From positions 1 to 17,700 of the forward strand of contig JBIKPR010000058.1 of NCBI GenBank assembly GCA_044357345.1: DNA of 17,700 bases, read 5' to 3'. The notes under the pieces were generated by a model. That model searched no databases and was not told where the DNA came from. It worked only from the letters and a program-made list of their open reading frames with translations. Every line of letters starts with the position of its first letter. Position 1 is the first letter of the stretch. A program made the translations under genes and the position numbers. Below, piece by piece: positions 1-6,470 of the stretch. Origin of the DNA: JABMMZ01 sp044357345 (lineage in GTDB: Bacteria; Bacteroidota; Bacteroidia; NS11-12g; UBA955).

Positions 1-337
1 AAACGAAGATGAAGCAACTGGTATCATTATCGTTAAACGTGCACTAGAAGAGCCATTGCGTCAAATCATTGCAAACGCTGGTGGTGAAGGTTCTATTATT
101 GTTCAAAAAGTGAAAGAAGGTAAAGATGACTTCGGTTACAATGCCCGCACTGAGCAATACGAAAACCTAATCGCTTCAGGTGTTATCGATCCAACTAAAG
201 TAAGCCGTGTGGCTTTAGAAAATGCAGCTTCTGTAGCTGGTATGATCTTAACCACTGAATGTGCTTTGGTTGACATCAAAGAAAAAGATGCTGCACACAG
301 CCATGGCGCACCTGATATGGGTGGAATGGGCTACTAA
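1..337 (+). CDS. groEL: Chaperonin GroEL, C-terminal part (5' end outside window)
   Basis: This is the last ~111 codons of the 60-kDa chaperonin, open from base 2 with the true start upstream of the window. Family knowledge: GroEL forms the double-ring ATP-driven folding chamber in the cytoplasm with GroES. Seen: the equatorial-domain C-terminal sequence with ALEEPLRQIIANAGGEGS, then YENLIASGVIDPTKVSR, then ALENAASVAGMILTTECAL, all hallmark GroEL segments, ending in a short Gly/Met tail (DMGGMGY). The stop is TAA at 335-337. A strong intrinsic terminator follows 21 bases later, so groEL is the last gene of its transcript. The internal TTG at 56 is not a start. Identification is near certain. 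Confidence 0.98.
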   Translation, partial: NEDEATGIIIVKRALEEPLRQIIANAGGEGSIIVQKVKEGKDDFGYNARTEQYENLIASGVIDPTKVSRVALENAASVAGMILTTECALVDIKEKDAAHSHGAPDMGGMGY

Positions 338-358
338 GACAGTCTTTTATAATATAGT

Positions 359-390
359 AAAAGGGAGCAAACGCAGTTTGCTCCCTTTTT
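359..390 (+). terminator. Intrinsic terminator of groEL
   Basis: Perfect inverted repeat: AAGGGAGCAAAC at 361-372 pairs with GTTTGCTCCCTT at 376-387 across a 3-base loop. Two more A-T pairs extend it to 359-389, and a T tract follows. It separates groEL from the downstream gene. Its T tract overlaps the -33 box of the next promoter. Confidence 0.93.
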
Positions 391-419
391 TTGCTTTTGC
401 CGGAAATAGTTTATATTTG
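390..419 (+). promoter_or_regulatory. Bacteroidota-type promoter for the 442 gene
   Basis: TTTG (390-393), an 18-base spacer, then TATATTTG (412-419) match the Bacteroidota -33/-7 consensus (TTTG, ~19 bases, TAnnTTTG). The predicted transcript starts about 5 bases after the box. This makes the ATG at 421 unusable and supports the ATG at 442. Confidence 0.7.
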
Positions 420-441
420 TATGAAACAAACAAAAAATATA

Positions 442-1335
442 ATGAAGAATTTATTTTTAGCACTAGGATTGATGATTGGGCTATCGGCCTATTCGCAAAC
501 TGTGAGTGACACGATTTACAAGAAAAACAAAGAAGTTGTTTTGGGTAAGGTTACCGAAGTTGGATTAGACGAGGTAAAATACAAACCGCTTGTAAACCCT
601 AATGACATTGTTTTGGTTTTGGAAAAAACAGACATTCTTAAAATCGTTTTTGCTTCTGGTTTGGTGCAAACCTTTGCAGACCCACTGAATGATAAATCAG
701 CTTATGCCGACAACCACAATTACAACATTAAGTTTAATTTCTTATCGCCCATGGGCGACCGCATCCATTTGAATATGGAGAAATCTATAAGGCCTGGTTT
801 GAGCTATGAATTAGGCATAAATGCCATCGGTGTTGGAAGACGATTTGGCAAGTACACACCAGTTGGTGCAGTGGTTAATGCAGGTATCCGTATGTACCGT
901 TTGCCTGACATGAAAAGCCGCTCAGACCGTTATTCGCACATGATGAATGGTTCTTACTTTCAACCCACCATTTCAGCAGGTAGCACATGGCACTCATACG
1001 ATAATTATAGATATAATCCAGTTACCTCTGATTATGATTTAATTGATGTGAAAAAAGCAAACACAAATTTCTTTATGTTTACCTTGAATTTTGGAAGGCA
1101 GTATGTATTCGCTAACCGCATTTCTTTTGACATCAGCGCAGGGCTTGGATATGGAACTTACACCCGTCAAATAGAAGACAATTACTTTTATTTGAGCAGT
1201 TATTATTTCGATCGAAATCCTGGTGAAAATGCCTACGAGTATTATGAAAAATCGCGTTACGGATTTCAAATAGGCACCCAGAGTTTTCCTTTAACAGGCA
1301 ATATACAGTTTAAACTCGGTTACTTGTTGAAGTAA
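442..1335 (+). CDS. Exported beta-barrel-like outer-membrane protein, unknown function
   Basis: This 297-residue protein begins with a signal peptide (MKNLFLALGLMIGLSAYSQT, cleavage likely after SAYS or SAYSQ). Residues ~22-70 form a small domain (SDTIYKKNKEVVLGKV...DILKIVFASG) like the short sensor/anchor segments seen before Bacteroidota barrels. The rest alternates hydrophobic and polar residues with many aromatics, and ends with an FKLGYLLK strand, as expected for an outer-membrane beta-barrel. I chose ATG 442 because the promoter box ends at 419 and the signal peptide starts cleanly there. Longer in-frame starts would lie upstream of the transcript. The C-terminal third (NFFMFTLNFGRQYVF, ISFDISAGLGYG) resembles the 3285-3956 protein, so the two look paralogous. 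A terminator follows, so it is probably monocistronic. Function is not recognised. Confidence 0.8.
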   Translation: MKNLFLALGLMIGLSAYSQTVSDTIYKKNKEVVLGKVTEVGLDEVKYKPLVNPNDIVLVLEKTDILKIVFASGLVQTFADPLNDKSAYADNHNYNIKFNFLSPMGDRIHLNMEKSIRPGLSYELGINAIGVGRRFGKYTPVGAVVNAGIRMYRLPDMKSRSDRYSHMMNGSYFQPTISAGSTWHSYDNYRYNPVTSDYDLIDVKKANTNFFMFTLNFGRQYVFANRISFDISAGLGYGTYTRQIEDNYFYLSSYYFDRNPGENAYEYYEKSRYGFQIGTQSFPLTGNIQFKLGYLLK

Positions 1336-1355
1336 ATCATAGTAGTAAATATTTT

Positions 1356-1384
1356 AAAACGCTAGCATGCTGGCGTTTTTTTTT
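1356..1384 (+). terminator. Intrinsic terminator after the 442 gene
   Basis: AAAACGCTAGC (1356-1366) pairs with GCTGGCGTTTT (1369-1379) with one G.U pair, followed by a T run to 1384. It ends the beta-barrel transcript and lies just before the acetyltransferase promoter. Confidence 0.85.
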
Positions 1385-1396
1385 ATTAATGATAAA

Positions 1397-1425
1397 ATTG
1401 GATCTTGTAAATTCAAGTATCTTTG
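1397..1425 (+). promoter_or_regulatory. Promoter for the GNAT gene
   Basis: ATTG (1397-1400), 17 bases, then TATCTTTG (1418-1425), a good TAnnTTTG box. It lies inside the longest open frame (ATG 1389), so translation probably starts downstream at GTG 1443. Confidence 0.6.
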
Positions 1426-1442
1426 CAGCTTATTTACAAACC

Positions 1443-1865
1443 GTGAACAATAAAATACTTCCTGCCTTAAACACCGATTTGCCTGACATTATGGAACTCT
1501 TGGAGACTTTGAATCTCGACATGGAAGAGGTGCATTATTCTGAGTTTTTTGTTTGTAAAGACAAAGGAGAATTAATAGCTGCAGGTAGAGTTAGAGAATA
1601 TGAGGATGGTGTGTTTGAATTGTGTTCACTTGGTGTATTGGAAGATTACCGCGGGGCCGGTATTGGAATTGATATCGTTAAGGCTTTGTTGCAAAAACAC
1701 AGCTTGGATTCTGTATATGTGGTGACTGAAATACCTACTTATTTTGAGAAGTCAGGCTTTGTATTAAGCAATGTTAAATCTGAAAGTTTACTTGACAAAC
1801 AAAAACGTTGTGTTGAAGAATACGCTTGCAGGAATCCGGTCTTTATGGTGAGCAAGCATATTTAA
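1443..1865 (+). CDS. GNAT-family N-acetyltransferase
   Basis: A ~140-residue single-domain GNAT protein, which uses acetyl-CoA to acetylate an amine. Seen: an N-terminal strand ILPALNTDLPDIMELLETL typical of the GNAT beta1-alpha1, a central beta strand pair (GELIAAGRVREYEDGVFELCSLGV), then motif A, EDYRGAGIGIDIVKALL, with the R-G-x-G-x-G pyrophosphate-binding loop. The C-terminal YFEKSGFVL matches the usual GNAT motif B region. The start is chosen as GTG 1443, because the TATCTTTG promoter box ends at 1425 and the GNAT fold begins a few residues later. An ATG at 1389 would add 18 unneeded residues. Substrate is unknown. No close operon partner: the REP-like array begins ~30 bases after its stop. 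Confidence 0.82.
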   Translation: MNNKILPALNTDLPDIMELLETLNLDMEEVHYSEFFVCKDKGELIAAGRVREYEDGVFELCSLGVLEDYRGAGIGIDIVKALLQKHSLDSVYVVTEIPTYFEKSGFVLSNVKSESLLDKQKRCVEEYACRNPVFMVSKHI

Positions 1866-1896
1866 TTATGTGTATACCTTCGGTGCTGCTTCGCGG

Positions 1897-2247
1897 TGGG
1901 GTGTTTTCCACCCCATAGTAATCGTCAACCAAATGACGTCTAAGGGGTGTTTTTTACCCCTTAGGAAATCGCAAGAGCGGAATGCTGTCTGTCGGGTGTT
2001 TTCCACCCCAAAGTTAATCGCGAGAGATGAATGTTTATAGTTATTTCGATACCAAACTCAAGGGTAAGGAAACACCCTTGAGACAATACTGTCTTTGGGG
2101 TGTTTTCCACCCCAAAGGAAAATGATGTAGAAATCCATAGGGTCATCTCGATATCGAGCTCAAGGGTGAGGAGCAAACACCCTTGAGACGAATCCTTATA
2201 ATTATTTATTTTTTGAGATTAAGTGTAAGGGAAAACACCCTTGAGAC
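1897..2247. repeat. REP/BIME-like palindrome block, upstream of the RAYT gene
   Basis: Seven short palindromes fill the 426-base gap between the acetyltransferase and the transposase. Type A (plus orientation; GGGTG-TTTTC-CACCC core): 1897-1915, 1940-1964, 1994-2008 (short) and 2093-2117. Type B (minus orientation): arms CTCAAGGGT and ACCCTTGAG at 2057-2082, 2159-2187, and a copy with a degenerate left arm near 2219-2247. Read on the minus strand, type B has the same GTCT prefix and GGGTGTTTTCC core as type A, so both are one family in opposite orientation. The pair 2057-2117 is a BIME-like inverted couple around GAGAC...GTCT. Confidence 0.88.
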
Positions 2248-2257
2248 AAAATAACGT

Positions 2258-2288
2258 TTTGAAATTTTAAATTCATTTTTTAACTTTG
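2258..2288 (+). promoter_or_regulatory. Promoter of the RAYT gene
   Basis: TTTG (2258-2261), an exact 19-base spacer, and TAACTTTG (2281-2288): the best consensus match in the window. The ATG at 2292 is only 3 bases after the box, which predicts a leaderless mRNA. Confidence 0.78.
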
Positions 2289-2291
2289 GGT

Positions 2292-2810
2292 ATGACCTAT
2301 GTAAACTATGACAATGTGTATTTTTTTACCGCCACTATTTTAAGGTGGCAGAGACTTTTAGATAACGATGATTTCAAATTGATAATAGTTAATAGTTTCA
2401 GGCATTTTAGTATTGAACGTTGCGAATTTTATGGGTTTGTAATAATGCCAAATCATATACATGTTATCATGCGATTGAGAAATGATACTAAATCAAGTTT
2501 TCAAAGAGACTTTTTGAAATACACTGCTCAAAGTTTCCTCAATATTATGAGCAAAGATTCTACTTATAGATTGAAAGATTTTAGGTCTGACCTAAAAGAT
2601 AGAATGTATCAAATTTGGGAAAGTAATCCATTTTGGGTTGAATTAAAGTATCCTGGTAAATTCCATGTTAAGCTGGAATACATTCACAATAATCCTTTGG
2701 CTGGGAAATGGAAATTAGCAGATACTCTTTTAGACTATAAGTGGAGTTCAGCTAAATTCCATGAAGGCGAGAAACAAGATTTTGAGTTTCTCAAGGTATT
2801 TGATGTGTAA
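2292..2810 (+). CDS. REP-associated tyrosine transposase (RAYT), HUH/Y1 family
   Basis: A 172-residue single-domain HUH endonuclease of the Y1_Tnp (IS200-like) superfamily. Seen: YFFTATILRW near the N terminus, the HUH metal-binding motif MPNHIHVIM (His55 and His57), and a single catalytic Tyr130 in LEYIHNNPL, followed by the YKWSSA segment typical of RAYTs. Family knowledge: such enzymes nick single-stranded REP hairpins beside a short guide tetranucleotide and are usually single-copy domesticated transposases, best studied in Gammaproteobacteria. Context fits strongly: sixteen REP-like palindromes surround the gene, and the conserved flank of one begins directly after its TAA. The start is set at ATG 2292, just behind a consensus promoter; a TTG at 2286 lies inside the promoter box. 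Motifs are intact and no frameshift is seen, so it is probably functional. Confidence 0.93.
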   Translation: MTYVNYDNVYFFTATILRWQRLLDNDDFKLIIVNSFRHFSIERCEFYGFVIMPNHIHVIMRLRNDTKSSFQRDFLKYTAQSFLNIMSKDSTYRLKDFRSDLKDRMYQIWESNPFWVELKYPGKFHVKLEYIHNNPLAGKWKLADTLLDYKWSSAKFHEGEKQDFEFLKVFDV

Positions 2811-2828
2811 AGTCATTTCGATAACGAA

Positions 2829-3077
2829 CTCAAGGGTGAGGGCAAACACCCTTGAGACAATATCGTCTTTGGGGTGTTTTCCACCCCAAAGTAATCGCCA
2901 ACGAGATGCTGTGTATGGGGTGTTTTTCACCCTATACTATTCGGCTATATTATCATCTCGATACCGAGCTCAAGGGTTAGGAAGAACACCCTTGAGACAA
3001 TATCGTCTTTGGGGTGTTTTCCACCCCAAAGTAATCGTCAACGAAATGCTGTGTATGGGGTGTTTTTCACCCCATAC
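2829..3077. repeat. Direct duplication of a four-arm REP unit, period 140 bases
   Basis: The segment 2829-2936 (palindromes B, A, A) recurs at 2969-3077 with an exact offset of 140 bases for most of its length. From the right arm of B to the end of the second A only two substitutions and one indel are visible. The outer left arms are more diverged. This looks like recent local amplification of a composite unit. Confidence 0.85.
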
Positions 3078-3247
3078 TTATGTTAACGAAATCTCAGTAG
3101 TAACATTTCGGTTGCGAACTCAAGGGTGAAGGAAAACACCCTTGAGACGAAAACTAATTAGCATCTCGTTACCGAGCTCAAGGGTGAAGGAAAACACCCT
3201 TGAGACGAATAACATCAAACTCAAGGGTGAGGAAGAACACCCTTGAG
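2829..3247. repeat. REP/BIME-like palindrome block, downstream of the RAYT gene
   Basis: Nine palindromes occupy the 474-base gap before the next gene. Type B (minus orientation, arms CTCAAGGGTG/CACCCTTGAG) lies at 2829-2856, 2969-2996, 3119-3146, 3177-3204 and 3220-3247. Type A (plus orientation) lies at 2867-2891, 2913-2936 (one base missing in one arm), 3007-3031 and 3053-3077. B-A pairs at 2829-2891 and 2969-3031 are BIME-like inverted couples. The outer flank of both types carries a small inverted motif, TCGnnAnCGA followed by RATG when read in element orientation. No gene is supported here: the ORF crossing 2761-3129 is made of repeats. Confidence 0.9.
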
Positions 3248-3272
3248 ACGAAAATATTTCAATCTTTTTTAT

Positions 3273-3280
3273 TAGTTTTG
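3273..3280 (+). promoter_or_regulatory. -7 promoter box for the 3285 gene
   Basis: TAGTTTTG fits TAnnTTTG and ends 4 bases before the ATG, so the mRNA is likely leaderless. No clear -33 TTTG is seen at the right distance. The last REP-like palindrome ends 25 bases upstream. Confidence 0.5.
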
Positions 3281-3284
3281 TTTC

Positions 3285-3956
3285 ATGAACGCAAGACCTC
3301 TCATTTTGTCTCTCTTCATGGCCTTTGTTTATAATTCAAATGCTCAGGACAGTATAGTCGATTCAAGCGCGGAGATTCAAGTTTTCTACAGAAACATTTT
3401 TAAAGCAAACCTCTTCCCTATGATCGGCGGACGGCTCAACTTGGCCTGGGAGGGCGGCACTAAGAAAATGCCTGGTTTTGAAGTCAGTATAGAAGGCCTC
3501 GGTTTATTTGCCAAAGACCAAGACAAACCGAAAGGATTCACTGGGCAATTGGGCTATAGAAAATATATACATAAATACTCGGAAGAAGCACTGCACCCCA
3601 ATTCAGCTTTCTTTATTATGCCTGCGCTTAAAATTGGATATGCCAATTATTATGAATACCTGACTTTATATGATCCATTAGGAAATAAATCGGTTTTGAA
3701 AAACAATGTCAGCACCAATTTTTTTATTCCGAGCTTAAGCATTGGCCGTCAGTTTGTATTGCACCAACGCTTTTCGCTAGATTTTGTCGCAGGCTTGGGT
3801 TATTTTATCAAAACTAAAACCAATACCTTAACGGTGTATAGACAAGAAACCTATAGCCCTGTTCAAGATCCATTTATGTATGGGTTTTTACAAGCTTCAA
3901 ACGATTTGCCAATTGTGGGTTCTGCCAGCGTTCGCTTTGGCTATCTCTTCAACTGA
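3285..3956 (+). CDS. Exported beta-barrel-like outer-membrane protein, paralogue of the 442 gene product
   Basis: A 223-residue protein with a signal peptide (MNARPLILSLFMAFVYNSNA|QDS, cleavage likely at NA-Q). The mature part is a run of amphipathic strands rich in Phe and Tyr with short turns, ending in RFGYLFN, as expected for a small outer-membrane barrel. Its C-terminal half can be aligned by eye with the 442-1335 protein: TNFFIPSLSIGRQFVLHQRFSLDFVAG here against TNFFMFTLNFGRQYVFANRISFDISAG there, both followed by a GLGY turn and a final FGYL/LGYL strand. It lacks the N-terminal extra domain of its relative. No catalytic motif is visible and the function is unknown. It is preceded directly by the REP-like block and followed 48 bases later by the LapA-domain gene. 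Confidence 0.78.
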   Translation: MNARPLILSLFMAFVYNSNAQDSIVDSSAEIQVFYRNIFKANLFPMIGGRLNLAWEGGTKKMPGFEVSIEGLGLFAKDQDKPKGFTGQLGYRKYIHKYSEEALHPNSAFFIMPALKIGYANYYEYLTLYDPLGNKSVLKNNVSTNFFIPSLSIGRQFVLHQRFSLDFVAGLGYFIKTKTNTLTVYRQETYSPVQDPFMYGFLQASNDLPIVGSASVRFGYLFN

Positions 3957-3987
3957 GTCTAATCAGTTTACTCAATATAAAAATTCG

Positions 3988-3995
3988 TACATTTG
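3988..3995 (+). promoter_or_regulatory. -7 promoter box for the LapA-domain gene
   Basis: TACATTTG, with a weaker TTTA (3967-3970) 17 bases upstream. The ATG at 4005 follows after 9 bases. This excludes the upstream TTG at 3993 as a start, since it lies in the box itself. Confidence 0.55.
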
Positions 3996-4004
3996 CCCTA
4001 CATC

Positions 4005-4316
4005 ATGGAAATATCCGATAAGCCTGCAAACTATGGATGGAAAATTCTCCTTTCAATGGCAATACTGCTCTTGATTGTTGTTTTCTCTGTACAAAATAGC
4101 ACCGATACGCCAGTGAAACTTTGGTTTTGGGCTGGCAGTGCACCCTTGGTATTGTTGTTTGTGATTTGTTTTATGTTGGGTTTGAGTTTTACTTTAATCC
4201 TCATTTGGCCTATCAGCAGACACTCCAAAAGAAAAAGCAAACTCATTAAGGAGTTGGGAAACCGAATAGAAATTCTTGAACAAAAATTAATTGATAAAAA
4301 CAATACGAATCCGTAA
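4005..4316 (+). CDS. LapA-domain (DUF1049) inner-membrane protein
   Basis: A 103-residue protein with two membrane segments: residues ~12-30 (WKILLSMAILLLIVVFSVQN) and ~42-66 (PLVLLFVICFMLGLSFTLIL). They are joined by the characteristic V-Q-N-S...V-K-L-W-F-W loop of the LapA/DUF1049 family. The C terminus (SKLIKELGNRIEILEQKLID) is charged and likely forms a short coiled coil in the cytoplasm. In E. coli, LapA works with LapB in controlling LPS assembly; whether this short relative does the same is not known. The TAA directly abuts the ATG of the next gene, so both are probably one transcript. The start is fixed by the promoter box just upstream. Confidence 0.8.
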   Translation: MEISDKPANYGWKILLSMAILLLIVVFSVQNSTDTPVKLWFWAGSAPLVLLFVICFMLGLSFTLILIWPISRHSKRKSKLIKELGNRIEILEQKLIDKNNTNP

Positions 4317-5516
4317 ATGAAATATGATGTTGTGGTAATTGGAGCAGGTATCGTGGGACTAGCAACCGCGCTTCAATTGAAGAAAGCAAAACCAAGTTTA
4401 AATGTCTTGGTCTTAGAAAAAGAAAGTAAAGTAGCCGCCCACCAAACGGGCAATAACAGTGGGGTAATTCACAGTGGTATATACTACAAACCAGGCAGTT
4501 TAAAAGCCAAGAATTGTATGGATGGATACCACCAACTCATAACTTTTTGTAAGGAACAAAATATCCCTTACGAGCTTTGTGGTAAAATTATTGTCGCTAC
4601 TTCTGAAAGTGAATTAACGGCTCTTGATAATATCTACAATCGTGGAATTGAAAATGGCTTAGAAGGTCTGCGCTACATTGATTCTTCTGAAATTAAAGCC
4701 ATAGAGCCAGAAACCTATGGAGTTCGCGGTATTGTGGTTCCGCAAACAGGTATAGTTGACTATAAAGTGGTGACAGAAAAATACGCTGAAGTATTTAAAA
4801 GTTTAGGTGGTGAAATTAAATTTAACACCAAAGTTTCAGGGGTTAAAAGTGTTACAGATGGTGTTGAGATAAAAACCGATGCAGCCACCATTTCTTCTCG
4901 TTTAATGGTGAATTGCGCTGGCTTGTATTCCGATAAAATCGCATCGTTTACCATTCCTGATTTAGAAGTTAAGATCATTCCTTTTAGGGGTGAGTATTAT
5001 TCATTGCGCAAAGACAAACGCAGCATGGTGAATCATTTGATTTATCCAGTGCCTGATCCGAATTTCCCTTTTCTTGGGGTGCACTTTACCCGCCGCATTG
5101 ATGGGGAAATTGAAGCTGGTCCGAATGCTGTATTGGCTTTTGCCCGCGAAGGTTATACAAAATCAAAAATCAATTTACCCGAATTGTTTGAATCGCTTAC
5201 CTGGAGTGGTTTTATTAAAGTGGCAAAGAAATATTGGAAAACTGGTTTTGGCGAAATGTACCGTTCTTTCAACAAGGGTGCATTTACCCATGCTTTGCAA
5301 AAGTTAATGCCAGGTATTCAGTCATCCGACCTTGTGCCCGGTGGTGCAGGTGTGCGTGCCCAGGCTTGCGATAAAGATGGTGGTTTGATCGACGATTTTT
5401 ACATCAAAGAATTGCCGGGTCAAGTGCATGTATTGAATGCCCCGAGCCCTGCAGCTACCAGCTCTTTGGCTATTGGAAAATCAATTTCCGAATTGGCTTT
5501 AAAGCAATTGGCTTAA
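4317..5516 (+). CDS. lhgO: L-2-hydroxyglutarate oxidase (FAD-dependent)
   Basis: A 399-residue flavoprotein of the DAO/GlpD-like family. It oxidises L-2-hydroxyglutarate to 2-oxoglutarate and usually feeds electrons to the membrane quinone pool. Seen: an N-terminal Rossmann fold with VVVIGAGIVGLATAL (G9xG11xxG14) for FAD, then the LhgO signature HQTGNNSGVIHSGIYY, MVNCAGLYSD in the middle, and the C-terminal GGAGVRAQACDKDGGLIDDF and NAPSPAATSSLAIG segments that close the flavin site. Full length for the family. It follows the LapA-domain gene with no gap. The TAA at 5514-5516 directly meets the stop of the convergent glycosyltransferase gene at 5517, leaving no room for a terminator. The name is confident; the physiological role here, detoxifying a promiscuous reduction product, is family knowledge. 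Confidence 0.92.
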   Translation: MKYDVVVIGAGIVGLATALQLKKAKPSLNVLVLEKESKVAAHQTGNNSGVIHSGIYYKPGSLKAKNCMDGYHQLITFCKEQNIPYELCGKIIVATSESELTALDNIYNRGIENGLEGLRYIDSSEIKAIEPETYGVRGIVVPQTGIVDYKVVTEKYAEVFKSLGGEIKFNTKVSGVKSVTDGVEIKTDAATISSRLMVNCAGLYSDKIASFTIPDLEVKIIPFRGEYYSLRKDKRSMVNHLIYPVPDPNFPFLGVHFTRRIDGEIEAGPNAVLAFAREGYTKSKINLPELFESLTWSGFIKVAKKYWKTGFGEMYRSFNKGAFTHALQKLMPGIQSSDLVPGGAGVRAQACDKDGGLIDDFYIKELPGQVHVLNAPSPAATSSLAIGKSISELALKQLA

Positions 5517-6470
5517 CTAGCGTAAATGCAGTGTCTGAATGCTTGGATATTGAAAAATATTCAGCAGCAAAGAAAGGTTTGTTAACTTGCCAAATGCATT
5601 GGCATTGCGCCAGATTCGAAGACGGTGAAAGGCGCAAATTAAACTGTAGTTTCCGCGCTTAAATTGGTTCTCAATAATTTGCAAAGTCTTTAATAAAGAA
5701 ACGATTTCTTGAGCTGACAAGCCTTCGTTATTGTACAGGAAATGCTGAAAAAGTTTTTTGTCATTCTCGTCAATTGGCGTTGAAATCTCTTTCCATTTTA
5801 CAGACCATAAACGGTCTACATTTTCCTCGAATTTTCCCAAGGTTTTTTTTGCTTTCAATTCCTCCGCATTGCTTAGTTTGTACAGCGAAAGTGGACAATC
5901 AATATTGGCGAATTTCTTTTTATCTTTCAAGCGGTACCACAATTCATAATCTTCTAAAGTATTTGCATAAGTTTCATCATAGAAAATGTTTTCATTCTGG
6001 TAGAAGTTGCGGCTCATTATGCTTGGCTGATACATGCAGTTTTTAAACCACAACGCCGCGCTGATGGCTGAGTGACTTAAAGGCGCTTTTTTTATTTGAT
6101 TTTGTTCTACATAAATCCAAGTGCCAATTAGGTCTAGTTCGGGGTAGTCGGAAAAATATGCGAATTGCTTTTCAATGCGGTTCTCCAGCATCTCATCATC
6201 GGCATCTAGCCAAGCGATAAAACTGCCTTTGGCTTCTTTTAATAAACGGTTTCTTCCCGCAGCAATGCCAATATTGGTTTCACTTTCAATTAATCGAATT
6301 CTAGAGTCAGGAATTGATTTTATAATTTCAGCACTCTGGTCGCTAGAGCCATTGTCTAAAACAATAATTTCAATGCTCAAATAGCTTTGTGCCAAACACG
6401 ATTCAATTGCTTTGGCAACCGTTCTCTCTGCATTAAATACAGGCATCAATATGGAAACTAGTTCGGGCAT
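5517..6470 (-). CDS. Glycosyltransferase family 2
   Basis: A 317-residue cytoplasmic GT-A fold transferase. Seen: N-terminal VSILMPVFNAERTVAKAIES, IEIIVLDNGSSDQSAEII for nucleotide-sugar binding, NIGIAAGRNRLLKEAKG, and the DxD metal motif in WLDADDEML (Asp89, Asp91). The C-terminal half is less conserved and likely binds the acceptor. No membrane segment is evident. Donor sugar and acceptor cannot be named. The ATG at 6470 lies 13 bases inside the end of the upstream glycosyltransferase gene, so the two are translationally coupled. It is the last gene of the surface-glycan cluster, and its stop directly abuts the stop of lhgO. Confidence 0.9.
   Translation of the reverse strand: MPELVSILMPVFNAERTVAKAIESCLAQSYLSIEIIVLDNGSSDQSAEIIKSIPDSRIRLIESETNIGIAAGRNRLLKEAKGSFIAWLDADDEMLENRIEKQFAYFSDYPELDLIGTWIYVEQNQIKKAPLSHSAISAALWFKNCMYQPSIMSRNFYQNENIFYDETYANTLEDYELWYRLKDKKKFANIDCPLSLYKLSNAEELKAKKTLGKFEENVDRLWSVKWKEISTPIDENDKKLFQHFLYNNEGLSAQEIVSLLKTLQIIENQFKRGNYSLICAFHRLRIWRNANAFGKLTNLSLLLNIFQYPSIQTLHLR

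Noticed and set aside
391..441. Upstream start codons for the 442 gene (391, 421)
   Set aside because: Both lie in or before the predicted -7 box and transcription start and would push the signal peptide inward.
1897..1964. Terminator for the GNAT gene
   Set aside because: The hairpins here lack a following T tract and belong to the REP-like family, although they may still affect mRNA ends.
1961..2176. 71-codon minus-strand open frame
   Set aside because: Entirely composed of REP-like repeats; not a gene.
2292..2810. Complete IS200/IS605 insertion sequence
   Set aside because: No tnpB partner and no single pair of left/right end hairpins; repeated REP-like palindromes on both sides fit a RAYT instead.
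2761..3129. 122-codon plus-strand open frame
   Set aside because: It starts inside the RAYT gene and its sequence is made of the REP palindromes read through; no independent promoter or family resemblance.
1897..3247. CRISPR array
   Set aside because: Repeats are palindromes in both orientations with irregular spacing and no unique equal-length spacers; no cas genes. The RAYT gene explains them better.
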